Positions 37,976 to 48,161 of a DNA stretch of 64,000 bases are shown in pieces (position 1 is the first letter of the stretch; every line of letters starts with the position of its first letter). The position numbers and the translations under genes are program-made. Source of the DNA: CALNYZ01 sp942490945 (GTDB lineage: Bacteria > Pseudomonadota > Gammaproteobacteria > UBA6429 > Thiohalophilaceae); the NCBI GenBank assembly GCA_942490945.1, contig CALNYZ010000017.1:186001-250000 (forward strand), given 5' to 3'. The notes beneath the pieces are model-generated. The model was given only the letters and a program-made list of their open reading frames with translations. It was not told the origin of the DNA and ran no database searches.

Positions 37976-38621
37976 GGTCTGTTGATAATACTGTAATCCC
38001 GGCCTGATTCAATAGCTTAGCAGTTTCATACAGAGGTAATCCCATTACCCCTGAATAACTACCGGTCATGTGTTCAATGAACATGGCGGCGAGCCCCTGG
38101 ATGGCATAGCCGCCCGCCTTATCTTTGCCTTCGCCTGTTTTCCAATAGGCCAGCGCCTGAGCAGTGCTTATTTCAACGAAGCTTACTTCACTTCTGGACA
38201 TGGCAGACCAGCTTTCCTGACCACCAAGCACGCAAAGCGCTGTATAGACCTGATGTATCTGGCCTGACAGTGTCTTATACATCTTGAGTGCATCTTCTGT
38301 ATCGACTGGCTTGCCTAATATATGTCCATTAATTGTCACAGCGGTATCAGCCGCCAGGATTACCGTATCCTTATCGTATCCTTTATGTTCATTTTCCTGA
38401 TTTGCCAGCTGTTCAGACACCGCCATTGCTTTTTCGTTAGCAATGCGCTGCACATATTGTTCTGCTGATTCGGAAGATTGCGGAATTTCGTCAATATTGG
38501 CAATGTATATATCAAAATCTGTACCTTCTGCCTTGCCAAGTTGCATGAGCAATTCACGGCGTCGTGGCGAAGCGGAAGCCAGGATAAATTTCCGTTGTTG
38601 AGTGTGTTTCTGTGGTTCCAC
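37968..38621 (-). CDS. maf: Maf-family nucleoside triphosphate pyrophosphatase
   Basis: The 217-residue protein has LASASPRRRELL and the metal-binding AADTAVTINGHILGKP motif. Maf/YhdE enzymes hydrolyse dTTP, UTP or modified nucleotides to the monophosphate, avoiding misincorporation. The maf-rng-yhdP order matches E. coli. It is a little longer than usual at the N-terminus. Confidence 0.93.
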   Translation of the reverse strand: MEPQKHTQQRKFILASASPRRRELLMQLGKAEGTDFDIYIANIDEIPQSSESAEQYVQRIANEKAMAVSEQLANQENEHKGYDKDTVILAADTAVTINGHILGKPVDTEDALKMYKTLSGQIHQVYTALCVLGGQESWSAMSRSEVSFVEISTAQALAYWKTGEGKDKAGGYAIQGLAAMFIEHMTGSYSGVMGLPLYETAKLLNQAGITVLSTDHE

Positions 38622-38633
38622 GATACGTCTGTC

Positions 38634-39101
38634 TTACTTATGGTAAGGGTGATTCTGGTTTATTGACACGGCACGGTATAATTGTTCTGCAACAAAAATA
38701 CGCACCAGGGCATGCGGCAGGGTTAATCTGGACAGACTCCAGACCTCATCCGCTTGTTGCAAGACGGTTTGCATTAAGCCATCCGGTCCACCAACGAGTA
38801 TCGATACATCCTGACCTTGATGTGACCAGTCTGACAGCTTTGCGGCCAATTGTTCCGTCGTCCATGGCTCGCCACGCAAATCCAGCACGACAACCAGATT
38901 ATTTTTGGGAATGGCCGCGATAAGACGTTCCGACTCCTGCTGCATGGCACGATCGCTTGCATCATTTTTGCTACGCTGAGCCAGCGGTAATTCAATCAGA
39001 TGCAGCTGGTAGTTGCGCGGTAATCGTCGGCTGTAATCCTGATACCCGTCAATAACCCACTGCGGCGGTTTGGTGCCAATGGCAATGAGATTAAGACGCA
39101 T
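38634..39101 (-). CDS. rlmH: 23S rRNA pseudouridine-1915 N3-methyltransferase
   Basis: The 155-residue SPOUT-type protein has LVVVLDLRGEPWTTEQLA, the SAM-binding GGPDGL loop and SLSRLTLPHALVRIFVAEQLYRA at the C-terminus. It methylates pseudouridine 1915 of 23S rRNA. It directly follows rsfS, as is usual. Confidence 0.97.
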   Translation of the reverse strand: MRLNLIAIGTKPPQWVIDGYQDYSRRLPRNYQLHLIELPLAQRSKNDASDRAMQQESERLIAAIPKNNLVVVLDLRGEPWTTEQLAAKLSDWSHQGQDVSILVGGPDGLMQTVLQQADEVWSLSRLTLPHALVRIFVAEQLYRAVSINQNHPYHK

Positions 39102-39128
39102 AGTGAGAAACCAAATATTTGCTGATAA

Positions 39129-39479
39129 TTACGGCGATTCAGAAATAGCAACCGGGCTGTCGTCACCCCATAATTTTTCCAGATTATAAAAAGCACGTAC
39201 ATCAGGTTGCATGACATGCACAACCACATCACCCAGGTCGACCAGCACCCACTCACCATGTTCTTCGCCTTCCGTACCAACAGGCGGGTAACCCGCCAGT
39301 TTGGCTTTTTCAATCAGGTTTTGCGCCAATGCCTTGACCTGACGTGAGGTGTTGCCGGTAACAATAACCATTCTGTCTGTCACGCTGGTTTTATCGGTGA
39401 CATCAAGCGTCCGAATATCGATGCCTTTGATTTCTTCCAGCGCATCGATGGTGGTTTTATAAAGACTCTGATTGTCCAT
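39129..39479 (-). CDS. rsfS: Ribosomal silencing factor RsfS
   Basis: The 116-residue protein has the family motifs DIRTLDVTDKTSVTDRMVIVTG and GEEHGEWVLVDLGDVVVHV. It binds ribosomal protein L14 and blocks joining of the subunits under starvation. It starts directly at the end of nadD, and rlmH follows. Confidence 0.97.
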   Translation of the reverse strand: MDNQSLYKTTIDALEEIKGIDIRTLDVTDKTSVTDRMVIVTGNTSRQVKALAQNLIEKAKLAGYPPVGTEGEEHGEWVLVDLGDVVVHVMQPDVRAFYNLEKLWGDDSPVAISESP

Positions 39480-40115
39480 TTAACTATATATACCTTGTTG
39501 TTGTATGAGTTCCCGTACTGCTTCGGGTAATAAATACTGAATACTCTTCCCCTGCCGACAGAGTTTACGTATATGGGTAGCAGAAATATCCAGTTGCGTT
39601 ATTGGCTGAAAATAAAGATTGCCGGATATATCATTCTGCAAATCATCGGCTGAAAATACCTGATGAGTGCTGATAAAGTTCATCAGTACTTCATCAGCCT
39701 GCAACTGTTCTATGCCCCACCCCGGCCGATGCGTCACAACCAGATGTGCCAATTCAATGATCTTTTGCCAATCACGCCAGCTGGCTAACCCGGCAAACGC
39801 ATCCATACCGAGTATCAGTCCCAATGGCATGGCAGGAAATTGCTGCCGCAGCGACATGAGTGTATCAACCATATATGACACACCCCCACGTTTGATTTCA
39901 CGATCATCAACGACAAATTTGTTATTGCCACGTAACGCCGCGCGCAACATCGACAGACGTTGTTGCACATCCGCTAACGGAGCATCGCGATGTGCAGGCT
40001 CATTACAGGGGATAAATCTGACTTCGAACATTTCAAGCGCTGTTTGTACATCCAGTGCAGGGCGTAAATGACCATAGTGAACCGGATCAAACGTACCACC
40101 TAAAATCCCTATCAT
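39480..40115 (-). CDS. nadD: Nicotinate-nucleotide adenylyltransferase
   Basis: The 211-residue nucleotidyltransferase has GGTFDPVHYGHLRPA at the N-terminus and SATHIRKLC at the C-terminal ATP site. It makes deamido-NAD from nicotinate mononucleotide and ATP. It ends next to rsfS. Confidence 0.97.
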   Translation of the reverse strand: MIGILGGTFDPVHYGHLRPALDVQTALEMFEVRFIPCNEPAHRDAPLADVQQRLSMLRAALRGNNKFVVDDREIKRGGVSYMVDTLMSLRQQFPAMPLGLILGMDAFAGLASWRDWQKIIELAHLVVTHRPGWGIEQLQADEVLMNFISTHQVFSADDLQNDISGNLYFQPITQLDISATHIRKLCRQGKSIQYLLPEAVRELIQQQGIYS

Positions 40116-40169
40116 GGTGTATTCAACAATCCATCTTTTATATAAATCGCATCAACCATACTATTCTGT

Positions 40170-41450
40170 TTATTGGCGAATATGGCCGTCACCAATCACA
40201 ATATATTTTTGCGAGGTCAGACCTTCCAGACCAACCGGCCCTCGCGCATGAATTTTATCGGTGCTAATACCAATTTCAGCACCCAGGCCATATTCAAATC
40301 CGTCAGCAAAACGTGTCGACGCATTCACCATGACCGAGCTTGAATCCACTTCTGCAAAAAAACGTCGGGTATTCGACAGATTTTCGGTAATAATGGATTC
40401 GGTATGCCCGGAACCATGAACATGTATGTGCTCAATCGCCTCACTGAGACCCGTTACAATTTTGACAGATAAAATTGGCGCAAGGTATTCCGTGTCCCAA
40501 TCTTCCGCATTGGCGGCATGCATATCAAATATTGCCCGTGATTTGTCGCAACCACGCAGTTCAACGCCAGCATTAACATATTGTTGCGCCAGCACTGGTA
40601 AAATTTCCCGGGCACGTGTCTCGGCAATTAGCAGGGTTTCCATGGTATTACAGGTGCCATAGCGTTGGGTCTTGGAATTAAACGCTACGGCAATCGCCTT
40701 GTCCACATTCGCCTCGTCATCTATATAAACATGACAAACGCCATGCAAATGTTTAATAACTGGCACGGTAGCCTCAGCACTGACTCGTTCTATCAGGCCT
40801 TTGCCGCCGCGCGGTACAATCACATCGACATATTTCGGCATGGTAATAAGCGCGCCGACCGCTGCACGATCGGTGGTTTCAATTACCTGCACAACATCAA
40901 GATTCAGACCCGCGCTTTGCAGTCCTTGACGTATACATTTTGCAATGGCCTGATTCGAATGCTGCGCTTCCGAGCCACCACGCAAAATTGCCGCATTACC
41001 GGCCTTCATACACAGTGCCGCCGCATCAGCGGTAACATTGGGACGTGATTCATAAATGATACCGATCACACCAAGTGGTACGCGCATCCTGCCTACCTGT
41101 ATTCCCGATGGCCGATAATGTAAACCGGTAATTTCGCCAATCGGATCAGGCAGGGCGGCAACCTGGCGTACTCCATCTGCCATCGCGGCAATTCGATCGG
41201 CTGTCAATGCCAGTCGATCAAGCAAGGCTGCATCCAGCCCGTTTGCCTTCCCTGCATCCAGATCCTTCGCATTTGCCGCCAATAACATTGGCTGCTCGGC
41301 TTCAATCGCCGCCGCCATCGCCAGCAGAGCCTGATTTTTTACACCACTACTGACACAGGCCAGCGCACGACTGGCCAAGCGGGCTCGTTCGCCGACTTGT
41401 GTCATATAAGTCTGAATATCCACTTCCGCGTCCATCATAAATCCTGTCAT
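40170..41450 (-). CDS. proA: Gamma-glutamyl phosphate reductase
   Basis: The 426-residue aldehyde dehydrogenase-like enzyme has the catalytic Cys in QRYGTCNTMETLL and a typical ESRPNVTADAAALCMKAGNA segment. It reduces gamma-glutamyl phosphate in proline synthesis. Its place between holA and nadD is a common gammaproteobacterial arrangement. The start could be Met5 or Met6. Confidence 0.96.
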   Translation of the reverse strand: MTGFMMDAEVDIQTYMTQVGERARLASRALACVSSGVKNQALLAMAAAIEAEQPMLLAANAKDLDAGKANGLDAALLDRLALTADRIAAMADGVRQVAALPDPIGEITGLHYRPSGIQVGRMRVPLGVIGIIYESRPNVTADAAALCMKAGNAAILRGGSEAQHSNQAIAKCIRQGLQSAGLNLDVVQVIETTDRAAVGALITMPKYVDVIVPRGGKGLIERVSAEATVPVIKHLHGVCHVYIDDEANVDKAIAVAFNSKTQRYGTCNTMETLLIAETRAREILPVLAQQYVNAGVELRGCDKSRAIFDMHAANAEDWDTEYLAPILSVKIVTGLSEAIEHIHVHGSGHTESIITENLSNTRRFFAEVDSSSVMVNASTRFADGFEYGLGAEIGISTDKIHARGPVGLEGLTSQKYIVIGDGHIRQ

Positions 41451-41493
41451 AAAGCCTGGTCAGATCCAGTTAAAACACACCGACATGCCGTTA

Positions 41494-42540
41494 TCAGGCT
41501 GTCAAAGATTGGGGTCTGGCGGTTTTTATCCCGGGTATTTTCTTTCCCGTCATGTCTATGACTAATTGTAACAATTCGTGCCAGCGATTGCCCATTTTTT
41601 GGCCTTTTATTATTAAATCAAGTCGAGTGCATTGCTGCAAGCGTGTCGCCCAAAAGCCGGCGGCACCGCGTTTAAGCGCTGACTTCACCGCCGCCTGACG
41701 CTTTGGCCAAACACGGTATTGTTCGCAAACAGCGTGTACCGCTGTGCCATTACCAATCTGCGCCGACATTGCAACCAGTTGACGAATTTCACGGGCCAGT
41801 GCCCAGGCAATTAATACCGGTTCCACACCTTCACCCTTGAGACCGTAGAGTATTTTTACTGCGTGATCCACGTCACCTGACAACGCAGTATCAACCAACT
41901 GGAAAACATCATAGCGCGCGCTATCGGATACCAGTTCAGTAATATCTGACACGCTGACCGGGCCGGTACCACTGAGCAATAACAACTTTTCGATTTCCTG
42001 TACGGCAGCAAGCAAGTTACCTTCAATACGATCACAAAATAAGGTTAACGCCTCATTATCCGGTTGCAAGCCACGCTGTTGCATTTGTTGTTTTACCCAG
42101 TTCGGCAACTGATTACGTTCAACAGGCCATACTGCAAGTACCGCACCAGCCTTTTCAAGTGACTTGAACCATTTTGCATTTTGTTGCGCAGCTTCAAGTT
42201 TCGGACTGACGATAATTAATATTGTGTCATCTGGAATCGCGGTCGCATACTCGGTCAGGTATCGGGTACCGTCTCCAGGTTTGTTTGAATACAGACGCAG
42301 TTCAATGATTTTTTTTTCAGCGAACAGGGACATACTGCTGGCCTGTTGTTGCAATAACTGCCAGTCAAATTTTCTGTCTACATGGTATACCTGTCGTTCA
42401 CTGTATCCTTGCTGCAAGGCAGCAGCACGAATTTGTTGCAGTGCCACATCTTTTTGATACGGCTCGTCACCACTAATAAAATAAATCGGCAACAAGCTTT
42501 TGCTTAACTGTTCAGGTAGTTGTTGCACAGTAAGCTTCAT
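41494..42540 (-). CDS. holA: DNA polymerase III delta subunit
   Basis: The 348-residue clamp-loader subunit has the N-terminal pattern LPIYFISGDEPYQKDVALQQIR and the C-terminal three-helix collar domain. It opens the beta clamp as part of the tau/gamma-delta-delta' complex. It starts 3 bases after lptE, as in the lptE-holA pair of most Gammaproteobacteria. Confidence 0.95.
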   Translation of the reverse strand: MKLTVQQLPEQLSKSLLPIYFISGDEPYQKDVALQQIRAAALQQGYSERQVYHVDRKFDWQLLQQQASSMSLFAEKKIIELRLYSNKPGDGTRYLTEYATAIPDDTILIIVSPKLEAAQQNAKWFKSLEKAGAVLAVWPVERNQLPNWVKQQMQQRGLQPDNEALTLFCDRIEGNLLAAVQEIEKLLLLSGTGPVSVSDITELVSDSARYDVFQLVDTALSGDVDHAVKILYGLKGEGVEPVLIAWALAREIRQLVAMSAQIGNGTAVHAVCEQYRVWPKRQAAVKSALKRGAAGFWATRLQQCTRLDLIIKGQKMGNRWHELLQLVIDMTGKKIPGIKTARPQSLTA

Positions 42541-42543
42541 TTT

Positions 42544-43143
42544 TTACTGTCCCTGAGATTGTTGCTCGCCGGAAGCATCGGGCTGCATGGATGGTGCTGT
42601 TTCGTTCTCTGATTTTACAGCGGGTTTATTGCGCGTTAACTGGATACTTAACTGGCGTAATACTTGCCGTACGGCCAATTGTTGCATCTGAGTTTTAACT
42701 GTTGTTTCCTCGTCAGATTTGGCCAGCACATTGTTTGGATCAAAATTATAATTTCTTACCATTGAAACAGCCATTTTTTCAGCCAGCACCTTGCCCTGCC
42801 TGTCGTTGGCTTGCATAACCAGATCATATGTCAGTTCATACTCATTGGCACCGCCGCTGGCATTAACCGACAAGACGCGACGCTTGAACTCATCCTGTTT
42901 TACAAACAATACCATATCAGCCACCGACATAGACGTTGTCAAGTTTAACCCGGACGACCCTATATATTGTCTTAACAATTTACCCAGTGGACTGAATTCT
43001 GCCGTACCTTGTATGAGGGCATATTTATATTCGGCAGGGAACGTCTGCGCACCGCGGAACTTGAACCCGCAGGCGGTCAGACCGGCCACATAAGCGACCG
43101 CCAACAAAAACAATACTATCGTTCTAATTTGTTTATGGCGCAT
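42544..43143 (-). CDS. lptE: LPS-assembly lipoprotein LptE
   Basis: The 199-residue protein has a lipobox GLTAC with Cys25 followed by GFKFRG, which is the LptE hallmark. It plugs the LptD barrel in the outer membrane and helps insert LPS. The C-terminal tail is Gln/Ser/Glu-rich and probably disordered. It lies 3 bases after leuS. Confidence 0.95.
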   Translation of the reverse strand: MRHKQIRTIVLFLLAVAYVAGLTACGFKFRGAQTFPAEYKYALIQGTAEFSPLGKLLRQYIGSSGLNLTTSMSVADMVLFVKQDEFKRRVLSVNASGGANEYELTYDLVMQANDRQGKVLAEKMAVSMVRNYNFDPNNVLAKSDEETTVKTQMQQLAVRQVLRQLSIQLTRNKPAVKSENETAPSMQPDASGEQQSQGQ

Positions 43144-43146
43144 TGT

Positions 43147-45625
43147 TTATTTCACCACGATGTTGATCAGTTTCTTTGGCACGACAATCACTTTGATAAT
43201 TGTCATGCCCTCAGTATGCTTCATCACATTATCATCGGCCAGTGCTTGTTGCTGAATATCTGCATTTACAGCATCAGCAGGCACCTGAATACGTGCGCGT
43301 AATTTACCGTTAACCTGCACAATCATTTCGATTTCATTTTGCACCAATGCCGATTCATCCACAGTAGGCCAGGGTGCATCGATGACTGCACTATTATGTC
43401 CCAATGCGAGCCACAGGACATGGGTAATATGCGGAATGATGGGCGAAAGCAATAGTACGATTGACTCCAGTGCTTCGTGCATAACCGCCAAACCCTGTTC
43501 GCTTTTATCTTCGTACTTGTAGAGGGCATTGATTAACTCCATTACTGCGGCAATGGCTGTATTAAACGTGTAACGTCGGCCTATGTCATCCGATACCTTG
43601 GCAATGGTTTGATGTACATGACGCCGAATCGCCTGTTGTGCAGTCGTCAATGAAGCTGTATCCAGTTTTGCACGTTGTTGCACAGCAAGGTGCTGATAGG
43701 CCAGATGCCATAATCGTTTCAGGAAACGTGCCGCACCTTCCACGCCTGCGTCTGACCATTCCAGCGACTGCTCTGGCGGCGCCGCGAACATGGTAAAGAG
43801 TCGCGCGGTATCCGCACCATACTGATCAATGAGTGCTTGCGGATCAACCGTATTACCTTTTGACTTGGACATCTTGGCGCCATCTTTTAACACCATACCC
43901 TGTGTAAGCAGATTGCTGAACGGTTCATCACATTTAACCAGACCCACGTCGCGCATTAGTTTATTGTAAAAACGGGAATACAATAAATGCAGAATCGCAT
44001 GCTCAATACCACCGACATACTGATCGACTGGCAACCAGTAGTTTGCCCGCTCATCAAGCATGGCGTTACTGTTATCCTGACTGGTATAACGTGCGTAATA
44101 CCACGATGATTCCATAAACGTATCAAAGGTATCCGTTTCGCGTTCACCGGGCTTGCCACATACCGGGCAATCAACCGCGTAAAAAGCCGGCATTTTTTTG
44201 ATGGGTGAACCGACGCCTTCAAACGATATGTCTTCTGGTAAGACAACGGGTAATTGATCATCCGGAACCGGCACTGCGCCGCATGCTGCACAATTAATAA
44301 TAGGTATTGGTGCACCCCAGTAACGTTGCCGTGACACACCCCAGTCGCGCAAGCGATACGTGGTACGTTTTTGTCCGCGATCGTGTTTTGTTAAATAGTC
44401 GGCAATAGCATCAAACGCATCTACGGAGGTTAAATTACTGAACTCACCTGAATGAACCAGACGTCCTTTCTCCGTAAAAGCCGATTGCGTCAGATCGACG
44501 GACGCATCGTTTAATGAGGTAATAACTTGTCTTACTGGTAAGCCGTACTTTCGGGCAAACTCCCAGTCACGCTGGTCATGCGCTGGCACGGCCATCACTG
44601 CGCCTTCGCCGTAACCCATCAAGACAAAGTTGGCAATAAAGACCGGAACATGTTCACCGGTTATCGGGTGAATGGCTTTAAAGCCGGTGTCGATACCTTT
44701 TTTCTCCTGTGTTTCCACTTCCGCTTCGGCGGTACCCACTTTTACACAGTCCTGAATAAACTGCGCCACATTACCGGAATGCAATGCGGCCTGTTTTGCC
44801 AAAGGATGTTCTGCAGCGACTGCCACATATGTAACGCCCATCAGGGTATCGGGGCGCGTGGTAAATACTTTCAGAACCTGGGTCTTGCCCAGCAAAGGGA
44901 AAACAACTTCCACACCTTGTGAACGTCCAATCCAGTTACGTTGCATGGTACGAACCTGTTCTGGCCAACCTTCCAGGTTATCCACTTCTGTCAGCAATTC
45001 ATCCGCATACTGGGTAATTTTCATAAACCACTGCGGAATTTCCTTGCGTTCGACGCTGGTATCACAGCGCCAACATTTACCGTCAACTACCTGCTCATTG
45101 GCGAGTACTGTCAGATCATTCGGACACCAGTTTACGGCTGCCGTTTTTTTGTATACCAGGCCTTTTTTAAACAGCTTGGTAAATAACCATTGTTCCCAGC
45201 GGTAATATTCCTTGTCGCAAGTCGCCAGTTCACGTTCCCATGCGTAACCCAGACCGAGTCGTTTAAGTTGCCCGCGCATATAGGCAATGTTCTCACGGGT
45301 CCACTTTCCAGGTGCCACATTATTCTTGATTGCCGCATTTTCCGCTGGCAGGCCGAAGGCGTCCCAACCCATGGGTTGCAAAACATTTTTGCCCTGCATA
45401 CGTTGATAACGGCTGATAACATCACCAATCGTGTAATTGCGAACATGACCCATGTGTAATTTGCCACTGGGATAGGGAAACATCGACAAACAATAGAATT
45501 TTTTCTTTATCTGGATCTTCTGTCACTTCGAAGGCGCGACTGTCCTGCCAGTATTGCTGCGAGATGTGTTCAATGCTGGCTGGCTCATAATCTGGGCCGA
45601 TTTTTGGTTGTTTAATTTGGCTCAT
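43147..45625 (-). CDS. leuS: Leucyl-tRNA synthetase, reading frame broken near the 5' end
   Basis: Frame one from the ATG at 45625 (MSQIKQPKIG) reads into the normal LeuRS N-terminus up to DPDKEK. An A6 run on the coding strand (45504-45499) has one base too many, after which frame one is wrong. The other frame carries FYCLSMFPYPSGKLHMGH, with the HIGH motif, and the full remaining enzyme of about 780 residues with KMSKSKGNT. Removing one A joins the two into a normal length of about 826 residues. The gene is essential in most bacteria, so a sequencing or assembly error, or polymerase slippage on A6, is more likely than true loss. It joins tRNA-Leu with leucine. Confidence 0.85.
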
Positions 45626-45693
45626 ATTTATACTTCATTTATGCTGCAATAATCTGAATATTCTACCTTAATTCCGTCAGGCTGCGTGTCACT

Positions 45694-47217
45694 TCACTGC
45701 TGAAAATGCTGCTCTTTATAATATCGAAACATGACCCACGCCATTATGAGTAAACTGAATAACACGATCGGGTAATTTCCCGCCACAACATAGAAGGTTG
45801 TGCCCTGACGAGGCTGGACCTTGTCTGTCAGCACGGTGGTAACAAATTGTCGGGAGCGACTTACTATTTTGCCCTTGTGATCAATAAAAGCGGAAATGCC
45901 ATTGGTCGTCGCGCGCATCATCATGCGACCGGTTTCGACACTGCGCATACGCGAAATTTGTAAATGTTGATGCGGTGCGAACGAATTTCCATACCAGGCG
46001 TTATTGCTACCATTCACGAGCAAGCTTGCTTCAGGCAATTGACGAATCAATTCCGCACCAAAGGCATCTTCGTAACAAATACTGGTAGCCAGGGGTTGTC
46101 CCGCTGCATGTAACAAGGGCTGGTTTTGCGGACCATGACTGAATGACGACATGGGTAAATCAAAAAAACCTACCAGCCCACGCAGCAATGACTCCAGAGG
46201 CATGAACTCGCCAAACGGGACAAGATGTTGTTTATGGAATACGCCCGGTTTGTCAGAATAACTCAACAGACTTGAATAATAACGTCGCGTCGACAAATCC
46301 ATATAGGGTAAACCCACCACCAGGTCTGTGTTATGTTGCCGCGCTTCTTTACCAATGGGGTCAAGGTAACTGTCGGCAATTTCATGATACAGCATGGTCA
46401 GGGAATTTTCCGGCCAGATGATGAGATCACTTGCATAGTTCTCACGCGTCAGGCGTGCGTAAGTGTCGAGCCGTATTTGAATCTTGTCTGCATCCCACTT
46501 GGTCAGCTGTGGTGCATTACCCTGAACCAGGCTTACGGTGATCGGTTTACCAATTGGTTGCGTCCACTGAATAAAACCGAGACCGTAACTGGTTATCAGT
46601 ATCAGGCCAGCAACGGCAATATACGAAAGTTTTTGTTGCTGCGTTCTGATCAAAAAAAACACCGACAGACAGCTGGCAAAAAATACGCTAATCCAGGTCA
46701 CACCATAAACGCCAAAAACTGGCGCCCAATTTACAAATACGGTATCTACCTGGCTGGTACCCAGATTCAACCAGGGGAAGCCATTTAATATCCAGCCACG
46801 CAGCCATTCAAAAACCAGCCATGTCGAACTGAAAACAAGAATCATCGCGAAATGCGTTTTCAGCTGTCGACAATATTTGGCAAACACCGCCGCCTGAATC
46901 GCAATGACCAGACTGACAAAGGCAATAAATATCAATACCAGCACGGCAGCGATGGCAGCAGAGGTATTTCCAAATTCATGTATCGCAACATAGATCCATG
47001 ACACGCCCAGACCAAATAAGCCCATGCCGTATAGCCAACCGGCAAAAAAAGCCTGTTTGACAGACAGTTTCGGCCAAACGAGATAAACGGTAGCTACAGA
47101 AAGATAAGCAAGTGGAAACCAGGCAAGCGGAGCAAATGCCAGAGGATATATCAGTCCCGCCGCGAGACTGATGACATAAATAATGGCTGGTTTAGATAAG
47201 AATGATTGCCAACGCAC
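45694..47217 (-). CDS. lnt: Apolipoprotein N-acyltransferase
   Basis: The 507-residue protein has about six N-terminal membrane helices and a periplasmic nitrilase domain with Glu in IIWPENSLT, Lys in GVFHKQHLVPFGE and catalytic Cys in ATSICYEDAFG. It adds the third acyl chain to lipoproteins. The start is GTG at 47217, one base overlapping the corC stop. Confidence 0.95.
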   Translation of the reverse strand: MRWQSFLSKPAIIYVISLAAGLIYPLAFAPLAWFPLAYLSVATVYLVWPKLSVKQAFFAGWLYGMGLFGLGVSWIYVAIHEFGNTSAAIAAVLVLIFIAFVSLVIAIQAAVFAKYCRQLKTHFAMILVFSSTWLVFEWLRGWILNGFPWLNLGTSQVDTVFVNWAPVFGVYGVTWISVFFASCLSVFFLIRTQQQKLSYIAVAGLILITSYGLGFIQWTQPIGKPITVSLVQGNAPQLTKWDADKIQIRLDTYARLTRENYASDLIIWPENSLTMLYHEIADSYLDPIGKEARQHNTDLVVGLPYMDLSTRRYYSSLLSYSDKPGVFHKQHLVPFGEFMPLESLLRGLVGFFDLPMSSFSHGPQNQPLLHAAGQPLATSICYEDAFGAELIRQLPEASLLVNGSNNAWYGNSFAPHQHLQISRMRSVETGRMMMRATTNGISAFIDHKGKIVSRSRQFVTTVLTDKVQPRQGTTFYVVAGNYPIVLFSLLIMAWVMFRYYKEQHFQQ

Positions 47218-48161
47218 TAACCGGTAGTCCGTTCTGCTTCTTTTTCAACGTTGGCATGTTCAAGCTTGGCTTTTTTCACTTCGAGCAAATGCACACGACG
47301 GTTACTTGAACGCAATACGCGAAAATTAAAATCATCAATTATGATTTCCTCACCGCGCTTGGGCACGTAGGCAAAACTGTCCAGCAGTAAACCACCGATG
47401 GTTTCAAACTCTTCACTCTTGAGTTCGGCATGAAAATGTTCGTTAAATTCATCCAGCGGGGTGATCGCTTTGACAATACTTTTGCCATTATCGTGATCAA
47501 TGATGAAAATATCTTCTTCAATATCATGTTCATCTTCAATTTCACCAACAATTTGTTCAAGTACATCTTCGATAGTAACCAGCCCTGCTATACCGCCGTA
47601 CTCATCCACAACGATGGCCATGTGATTACGACTTGTACGAAACTCTCGCAATAAAACATTCAAGCGTTTACTTTCAGGTATAAATACTGCCGGACGTAAC
47701 AACTCACGTAAATTAAAATTCGCATTGGATTCCAGTGCATAAGGAAGCAGATCTTTTGCCAGCAGTATCCCGATTACTTCATCTTTATTGTCGCCGACAA
47801 CAGGGAAACGTGAGTGTGCTGACTCAATAACAACGGGCAATACTTCTTCCAATGTCTGATTGCGTTCCAGAATGGCCATTTGTGAACGCGGTATCATGAT
47901 GTCACGAACCTGCATTTCAGATACCTGCATGACACCTTCAATCATCAGTAACGCGTAGGTATCAATCAGGTTATTATTTTCTGCATCGCGTAATAAAACC
48001 AGCAGTTCATCTCTGTCCTTTACTTCACCCTGCAGAATATTGGCAATTCGCTCCAGCCAGTTTCTGATCGGCTTGTTTTTTTCTGCTGCAGATTGCGCAC
48101 CAGTAGTACCGTTTGTGGAAGCCGATACTACCTGTCCTGTCGTCTCATCGTTCATCGTCAT
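47217..48161 (-). CDS. corC: CorC/YbeX-type CBS-domain protein
   Basis: The 314-residue soluble protein has two CBS domains (about 85-205, VQVRDIMIPRSQM and MAIVVDEYGGIAGLVTIEDVLEQIVGEI) and a C-terminal CorC_HlyC transporter-associated domain. No DUF21 membrane part is present, so it is the YbeX form. It is linked to Mg2+/Co2+ efflux and ribosome metabolism. It overlaps ybeY by 17 bases and precedes lnt. Confidence 0.92.
   Translation of the reverse strand: MTMNDETTGQVVSASTNGTTGAQSAAEKNKPIRNWLERIANILQGEVKDRDELLVLLRDAENNNLIDTYALLMIEGVMQVSEMQVRDIMIPRSQMAILERNQTLEEVLPVVIESAHSRFPVVGDNKDEVIGILLAKDLLPYALESNANFNLRELLRPAVFIPESKRLNVLLREFRTSRNHMAIVVDEYGGIAGLVTIEDVLEQIVGEIEDEHDIEEDIFIIDHDNGKSIVKAITPLDEFNEHFHAELKSEEFETIGGLLLDSFAYVPKRGEEIIIDDFNFRVLRSSNRRVHLLEVKKAKLEHANVEKEAERTTG

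Noticed and set aside
45422..45489. leuS read as an intact gene starting at TTG 45489
   Set aside because: That start removes about 45 conserved N-terminal residues. The missing part is in the other frame, so a frameshift explains it better.
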